Below, one piece after another: positions 4,392-8,936 of a stretch of DNA of 8,936 nucleotides (the first letter of the stretch is position 1; each line of letters starts with the position of its first letter). The stretch is taken from contig CAZZBW010000028.1 of NCBI GenBank assembly GCA_964653045.1, positions 1 through 8,936 on the forward strand. Reading direction: 5' to 3'. A program made the translations under genes and the position numbers. This DNA comes from DAOOPX01 sp964653045. GTDB lineage: Bacteria > Patescibacteriota > Microgenomatia > UBA1400 > PJMF01. The notes beneath the pieces are model-generated. The model searched no databases and was not told the DNA's origin. It saw only the letters and a program-made list of their open reading frames with translations.

Positions 4392-7300
4392 GTGTTGAAG
4401 ATTCCTGGTCAAGCAAAAGATGGTGTGGTACTTAGATTTAGTTTGTTGCCGGTTTTACTCTTACTTATGGTTGTTACTAGCGCTGTAGCTGTTAGGGTTG
4501 AATCCGAGAAAAATAACTCTTCAACAAATCTTGATGATGATTCTGTACAGGTTTTGGGTACTACTGCACCCACCTATTGGTATGTAGATAACGCAGTATC
4601 TACTAGTGGTGATGGTAGATCATGGAGTACTGCGTGGTCCTCATTTGCTAACATCGAATGGGATACGGATGGTCCTTCAGGTCCAATTGTAGGTGTCGGA
4701 GCTGGAGATACCTTGTATATATCGGGAGGGAGTGCGAGCAAGACTTACTATGAAACCTTAACTGTCGAAGCCAGTGGTGTAAGTGGCAGTTTCATCACCA
4801 TTGATGTTGGAGCGAATAGTCCTTCACCTGCTGGACATAGTGGGACGGTGATAATTGATGGAGAAAACACCAAAAGACAGACTGGCATATTAATAAAACA
4901 GAGAAATTATATTACCGTTAACGGAAGAGTTAATGATGGAAGTAATGCATACAAACTACTGGTCCAAAATCATCTCGGATCACCTGACCCTCCCGGATCG
5001 ATTCACGTTCGGTCGTGTGATCATGTAAACATCGACTATGTAAAGGTGATTAATAACCAAACTAGAGGAATATTTTTCAATGGTTACGGTATTGCAACTA
5101 CTAATAGTAGAATAAGAGGTTGTGATATACGAACAGAAATAACGGATTATCTAAATACCGATAATCAATTAGATGGTATATATTCTCAATGGGGTAAAGA
5201 TAATATAATAGAAAATAATACAGTCATTTTGTCAGTTAATGGAACAAATCACAATGACGCTTTGCAATTTGCCAACGCCGAAACCAACATAACTGTGCGC
5301 GGTAACTGGTTTGAGCACCTCAACGGCTATGGTAACGCAGACTCGCAGGCCATCATGGCATCGGGTGTTACTGGTTATGCCAACTTCTATAACAACGTAA
5401 TGATTGGCAGCTCCAAGCATCAATGGCAAGCAGTGCTCTTATGGGCTGGCAGTGGCACAGGTGTTTGGAACTTTTGGAACAATACAGTTATCGCTCAAAA
5501 TACCACTACCGGCATTGCCTTGCATCTTGGCCGTCAGGACACAGATGCCAGAATTGGTACATTTAAAAACAACATCTTCTACTCACCTAACAGCTATCCT
5601 GTTTATGCAGAAGCGTCTTTTACTCCAAGCAAGTTTGATTACAATCTGCTTTATCGGGCCACAACTGGAGCAGTGGCTTACATGGGTGGGGCGAAAACCT
5701 GGGCACAGTGGCAAACATTGGGGGCAGATGTTCATGGTCTTAATACCGATCCGAACTGGAATACTTCAAACGGTTATCGACTTAACAGCACTTCGAGAGC
5801 CATCAATGCAGGAACTTCACTCTCCGCCAATTTCACAAACGACCGAGATGGGGTTACTCGTCCTCAAGGCGCTGCTTGGGACATCGGCGCTTATGAATAT
5901 AACGGTGGAGTTATTGTGCCAACTTACACTCCCACACCCACCACAAAACCGACTTCTACGCCGACTCCCACGCAAACTGTTTCACCTCCAACTCCTACTC
6001 CATCAGTCACTACTTTCTCAGTGGGAAGCTGGTTTGAGGCAGAAAGTATTTCACCGAAATTACCTTTTACTTCTTCAAACGGTTTGGTATGCCAACCGAG
6101 CGAAACCAGTGATGTCACCAAAGGAGGCAGGGCAGTATACAAAGTGAATATCCCTGAGAACGGGAACTATATTGTTAACACAATGATAAAAGCTGAGACA
6201 GATGGCAACAACTCTTTCTTTGTTAATTTTGACATTAATCCTGATGCTAATCCATTAGTTCCTGATATGATCTGGGATATTCAGCCAATTACAACCGGTA
6301 TACAAGAGCGAAAAATTTCATGGCGTGGGACTACAGGTGATAGCTTAGTGAATCTATATAATCCAAAGGTCTTCGCTCTGAATGCCGGTACACAATACTT
6401 GATAATTGTCGGACGTGAAGCAAATACTTGCCTGGATAAAATATACATCTCTAAGACTACATCAGCGACTCCAACCCCCACACTGACAATCAGACCAACC
6501 GCTACTCCCACACTGACAATCAGACCAACCACCACACCAACCCCAACTGTACCACCAGCATCTCCTCCTGGTGTAAACGTTTTTCCAGTAGGAAGTTGGT
6601 TTGAGGCAGAGAATGGGATGATTGATCCTGTGCGCCCATTTGAGCAATTAAGTGGCACAATCTATCAAGCAAATGAAGCCAGTGTTACTACTGGAGGCAA
6701 GGTAACCTACCAGATCAATATTCCCGAAGATGGCACTTACATTGTTAAAACCATGGTGAAAGCTGAGACAGACGGCTACAACTCTTTCTATGCTAACTTT
6801 GACGCTGATCCCATTGACCCAAACATGATCTGGGATGTACAACCCAAAACAGTTGGCATTCAAGAGAGAACTATCTCATGGCGCGGAAATGGTTCGGATC
6901 TAGTCAATGAGTATATTCCTCAAATCTTCACACTCAGGGCTGGTGTACACAACCTTAACTTTATTGGGCGCGAAGCAAAAACATACTTGGATAAGATTGG
7001 TGTTTTTAAGATTGCTCCGCAAGGTTCGATGATTACCGTGTACGCAGCTGGAACACCTTCTAGCGATATATATCCCACAATGCAGCTCTTGATCGATGAT
7101 AAAGTTGTCTCAACTTGGACTGATGTTAGAGGCAATTATAAAACTGGTGAGTATTTAAGGTTTTCCTTTACCTCGGCAGAAGAAGTCAGTGCTAATCGTG
7201 TTAAGGTAGCGTTTGTAAACGATGCATCGCGATTCGGGATAGACGATCGGAATCTTTATGTTGATAAAATCACCATCGATGGTCAACCATATGAAACAGA

Positions 7301-7412
7301 ACTATCAACTACTTATGCAGTTGGTTCTTATAAAAAATTTGGATGCCGCGATGGATTCACGCGATCTATCATTTTAAGTTGCAATGGATACTTCCAATAT
7401 CAGGCCAAATGA
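4392..7412 (+). CDS. secreted right-handed beta-helix protein with two CBM6-like domains and a CBM60-like domain
   Basis: This is a 1006-aa multidomain extracellular protein. Residues 12-34 form a hydrophobic signal segment (LLPVLLLLMVVTSAVA, possible cleavage after AVA33). A short Ser/Asp linker leads to VLGTTAPTYWYVDN, then a beta-helix to about 503. The helix has Asn-rich rungs (NNTVI, RGNWF, YNNVMIG, WNNTVIA, KNNIFYS) and ends in the capping pattern AINAG...DRDGVTR...DIGAYEY (470-503). A Pro/Thr linker (510-542) precedes a CBM6-like jelly roll (about 544-688, starting VGSWFEAE). A second linker with a 30-nt tandem repeat leads to a homologous jelly roll (about 733-874). Next is a domain like CBM60 (Ca-dependent, xylan-binding type) with VAFVND (939-944) and DDRNLYVD (951-958). 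The last 40 residues hold C985 and C997 (CNGYFQY). It probably binds, and may cleave, polysaccharide at or outside the cell surface; no catalytic residues can be named. The start is GTG, because an in-frame TAG lies directly upstream and the paralog has the same start. GTG at 4425 is an alternative. Confidence 0.92.
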   Translation: MLKIPGQAKDGVVLRFSLLPVLLLLMVVTSAVAVRVESEKNNSSTNLDDDSVQVLGTTAPTYWYVDNAVSTSGDGRSWSTAWSSFANIEWDTDGPSGPIVGVGAGDTLYISGGSASKTYYETLTVEASGVSGSFITIDVGANSPSPAGHSGTVIIDGENTKRQTGILIKQRNYITVNGRVNDGSNAYKLLVQNHLGSPDPPGSIHVRSCDHVNIDYVKVINNQTRGIFFNGYGIATTNSRIRGCDIRTEITDYLNTDNQLDGIYSQWGKDNIIENNTVILSVNGTNHNDALQFANAETNITVRGNWFEHLNGYGNADSQAIMASGVTGYANFYNNVMIGSSKHQWQAVLLWAGSGTGVWNFWNNTVIAQNTTTGIALHLGRQDTDARIGTFKNNIFYSPNSYPVYAEASFTPSKFDYNLLYRATTGAVAYMGGAKTWAQWQTLGADVHGLNTDPNWNTSNGYRLNSTSRAINAGTSLSANFTNDRDGVTRPQGAAWDIGAYEYNGGVIVPTYTPTPTTKPTSTPTPTQTVSPPTPTPSVTTFSVGSWFEAESISPKLPFTSSNGLVCQPSETSDVTKGGRAVYKVNIPENGNYIVNTMIKAETDGNNSFFVNFDINPDANPLVPDMIWDIQPITTGIQERKISWRGTTGDSLVNLYNPKVFALNAGTQYLIIVGREANTCLDKIYISKTTSATPTPTLTIRPTATPTLTIRPTTTPTPTVPPASPPGVNVFPVGSWFEAENGMIDPVRPFEQLSGTIYQANEASVTTGGKVTYQINIPEDGTYIVKTMVKAETDGYNSFYANFDADPIDPNMIWDVQPKTVGIQERTISWRGNGSDLVNEYIPQIFTLRAGVHNLNFIGREAKTYLDKIGVFKIAPQGSMITVYAAGTPSSDIYPTMQLLIDDKVVSTWTDVRGNYKTGEYLRFSFTSAEEVSANRVKVAFVNDASRFGIDDRNLYVDKITIDGQPYETELSTTYAVGSYKKFGCRDGFTRSIILSCNGYFQYQAK
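6019..7014 (+). repeat. internal duplication of the CBM6-like domain
   Basis: Two segments of the first beta-helix gene, about 6019-6455 and 6586-7014, encode homologous domains. Both begin VGSWFEAE. Both share IPE[ND]G.YIV[NK]TM[IV]KAETDG.NSF, MIWD[IV]QP, GIQER.ISWRG and [LI][IN][IF][VI]GREA.T.LDKI in the same order. DNA similarity is evident across them (for example around GGTTTGAGGCAGA), which indicates an intragenic duplication that has since diverged. Each copy is preceded by its own Pro/Thr linker, so linker plus domain probably duplicated together. Confidence 0.85.
6477..6530 (+). repeat. 30-nt tandem repeat in the inter-domain linker
   Basis: The 24-nt block 6477-6500 is repeated exactly at 6507-6530, a 30-nt period, giving two copies of PTLTIRPT. 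The period is a multiple of three, so gain or loss of units keeps the frame and changes linker length only. Confidence 0.85.
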
Positions 7413-7488
7413 TCTACAGATAGATTAGCTGGATATCTTCCAATCATTAAATTGATTTACAAAAACCACGCCAACTCGCCTCTTTAGC
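7413..7488. other. intergenic gap between the paralogs
   Basis: This gap has no open frame of note. Only a weak 5-bp inverted repeat (AATCA...TGATT near 7442-7457) is present, without a following T run, so I see no intrinsic terminator after the first paralog. Confidence 0.5.
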
Positions 7489-7527
7489 TCATTGACGTAA
7501 CTGACCATACAAGATTATGCTATATAG
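7489..7527 (+). promoter_or_regulatory. promoter of the second beta-helix gene
   Basis: TTGACG (7492-7497) is followed after 18 nt by TATGCT (7516-7521), which ends 6 nt before the GTG at 7528. Spacing is base-for-base the same as in the first paralog (offset 3136 bp). The 17-nt block 7489-7505 is identical to 4353-4369, and the segment around CTATATAG just before the GTG is also conserved. Confidence 0.6.
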
Positions 7528-8936
7528 GTGCTAAAGATTCTTGATAAAGCAAAAGATATTGTGTTGCTTAAATTTGGTTTATTGCCGGCTTTACTCTTAC
7601 TTATAGTTGTTACTGGTACTGTAGCTGTAAGTGTTAACTCCAAGAAAAATAACCTTTCAACAAATCTTGATGATAATTCTTCACAGGTTCTAGGTACTAC
7701 TGCACCCACTTATTGGTATGTAGATAACCAGGCACAAGGTGCCAATAACGGTAGCACTTGGGCAAATGCCTGGAAATCATTTGAAGATATAAACTGGGGC
7801 AGTATAAAAGAAGGTGATACGGTTTATATTTCTGGCGGCAGAACATATTCAGATTCCCTAATTGTACCTCCTGGCACAAGTGGAGTTACAATTACCAAAG
7901 GGATAGATTCAGGGCATAATGGAGAGGTCGTCTTTAGCAATGCCGGGATAAGTATTAATGCCAGATCTGAGGCAGTTAAAAATCTAACAATTTCTAACCT
8001 TACTTTTGACGGTTGCAGTCGGTGTATCTATGGTGATGGGGAGGGTAATGGAGGACTGCAAAATCTCACGATAGATAACTGCAGGTTTTTAAATTTTCGA
8101 CGGGCTGGGGTCTTTTTGGAGGGCAATGGTTATTATCAATACAATTACAATCTCATAGTTAAAAACTCATACTTTGATGATGCTACTTCCAATACTAATG
8201 ACTGTACTATCGGGCAAAGTGACGGTATTTTTATCCAAGAGTTAACAGATTTTACTGCCGATCACAATTACATCCTACTTGACAACAACTGCACATCCGT
8301 TGAAGATTTGCACTCAGACAACATTCAAAGTCTTAAGGTAGACAACATTACTTATTCAAATAACATCCTGGTTCAAAGAAGCGATAAGACAAAAGGCACT
8401 CAAATGCTTTTTACAGAAGATTCGAGAGGTGGAATACATAAAATGTTCAATAATGTGCTCATCCGTGAATGTCCGAACGCTGGAGATTCGGCGATAAGGT
8501 TAAAACCTGGATTAGCTGAAGGACTAATTTTTGGCAATACATATTATGGATCACAATCATCCTCAGGAAGAATCGTCAATAGCTCAATCATCTCTACAGT
8601 TAAAAATAATATTTTTTATTCATTAACAACTGCAAGCTCATCAAATTACGGTGGTACTGCCACAAACAATATTACCTACAACAAAAGTAATGATAGTGGG
8701 ACAGATCCATTGTTTGTAAATGCAAGTTTTACCAATTCGGATTTTCATCTGCAACCCAACTCTCCCGCAATTAATGCTGGCGACACTCTTGGATCAGAGT
8801 ATGCTCTAGATATTGAAGGAAAAACTAGGGTTGGTGCCTGGGACATCGGTGCTTATGAATACAATGGCGGAGTAATTGGGTCAACTCCCACCCCAACTCC
8901 ATCTACTTCCCCAACAATCACACCGACCCGGACTCC
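7528..8936 (+). CDS. second secreted right-handed beta-helix protein, paralog of the first, 3' end outside the window
   Basis: The frame is open from GTG 7528 to the window edge: 469 codons plus 2 bases, no stop. Residues 1-67 are about 75% identical to the first paralog (50 of 67), including the hydrophobic signal segment (about 12-34), STNLDD and QVLGTTAPTYWYVDN. A beta-helix follows, with rungs such as KNLTISNLTFDG, VKNSYFDD, DNITYSNNILV and FNNVLIREC. It ends with the same cap, SPAINAGD...DIEGKTRVGAWDIGAYEYNGGVIG (412-451). A Pro/Thr linker begins at 452 and runs off the edge, so carbohydrate-binding domains like those of the first paralog may follow. The middle of the helix is strongly diverged from the first copy and richer in Cys (for example DGCSRC, DNCRF, DNNCTS). 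It is probably secreted or surface-bound; the ligand is unknown. The same in-frame TAG directly before the GTG supports this start. Confidence 0.9.
   Translation, partial: MLKILDKAKDIVLLKFGLLPALLLLIVVTGTVAVSVNSKKNNLSTNLDDNSSQVLGTTAPTYWYVDNQAQGANNGSTWANAWKSFEDINWGSIKEGDTVYISGGRTYSDSLIVPPGTSGVTITKGIDSGHNGEVVFSNAGISINARSEAVKNLTISNLTFDGCSRCIYGDGEGNGGLQNLTIDNCRFLNFRRAGVFLEGNGYYQYNYNLIVKNSYFDDATSNTNDCTIGQSDGIFIQELTDFTADHNYILLDNNCTSVEDLHSDNIQSLKVDNITYSNNILVQRSDKTKGTQMLFTEDSRGGIHKMFNNVLIRECPNAGDSAIRLKPGLAEGLIFGNTYYGSQSSSGRIVNSSIISTVKNNIFYSLTTASSSNYGGTATNNITYNKSNDSGTDPLFVNASFTNSDFHLQPNSPAINAGDTLGSEYALDIEGKTRVGAWDIGAYEYNGGVIGSTPTPTPSTSPTITPTRT

Noticed and set aside
5404..6147. A 247-codon plus-strand frame inside the first beta-helix gene
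   Set aside because: It lies out of frame with a gene whose domains are clear along the whole stretch. Its translation has no recognisable motif and contains Leu/Pro-rich runs expected from reading Pro/Thr codons in another frame.
6477..6530. CRISPR-like repeat spacing
   Set aside because: There are only two copies, the gap is 6 nt, and the repeat is in frame within a Pro/Thr linker; it is a coding tandem repeat.
5924..6658. Minus-strand frames rich in Val-Gly repeats
   Set aside because: They are the reverse complement of Pro/Thr linker codons; the apparent VGVGV pattern is a by-product of that low-complexity DNA.
7410..7412. TGA as a sense codon (code 25 or code 4)
   Set aside because: Genes end normally at TGA and no conserved domain requires reading through a TGA, so the standard bacterial code fits.
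7515..7879. Two short minus-strand frames opposite the second beta-helix gene
   Set aside because: The plus strand carries an uninterrupted frame that is clearly homologous to the first paralog here.

Overview
The window looks like a bacterial chromosome fragment of moderate-to-low G+C, read with the ordinary genetic code: genes end in TAA or TGA, and TGA acts as a stop. My best guess is a Candidate Phyla Radiation (Patescibacteria) genome, possibly Microgenomates. The basis is the combination of a DUF2207 protein with a polyglycine tail, large secreted beta-helix proteins with Pro/Thr linkers, a short tRNA without encoded CCA, compact convergent and divergent packing, and no convincing Shine-Dalgarno sequence before any gene. 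This is inference; no ribosomal or other phylogenetic marker is present.

Left end (1-258): tRNA-Gln(UUG) on the minus strand. Its 3' tail is repeated as a 19-nt copy at the window edge, and two hairpins lie between the copies. The gap to the first protein gene holds a dyad and a likely promoter.

Middle (259-4326): tightly packed housekeeping or accessory genes. They are a DUF2207 membrane protein (+), a YedJ-like HD phosphohydrolase (-), a ZIP-family metal transporter (+) and a NUDIX hydrolase (-). A short gene of about 55 codons lies immediately upstream of the NUDIX gene and overlaps it by ATGA. The two convergent pairs are separated by only 4 and 7 bp. Several of these genes carry unusually long perfect inverted repeats inside their coding sequence.

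Right half (4353-8936): two tandem paralogous genes for large secreted right-handed beta-helix proteins. The first is complete (1006 aa: signal peptide, beta-helix, Pro/Thr linker, CBM6-like jelly roll, linker, second CBM6-like jelly roll, CBM60-like xylan-binding-type domain, short Cys-containing tail). The second is open to the right edge (469 codons seen) and repeats the first gene's promoter, start codon and first ~67 residues with identical spacing. Both ends of the helix module are conserved while the middle is diverged. This is the most interesting part of the window: a probable cell-surface or secreted glycan-binding family growing by tandem duplication, with a sharp base-composition break inside the first copy that suggests mosaicism.

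No CRISPR array, transposase gene, rRNA or convincing intrinsic terminator is visible. No stretch over 300 bp is without a gene.
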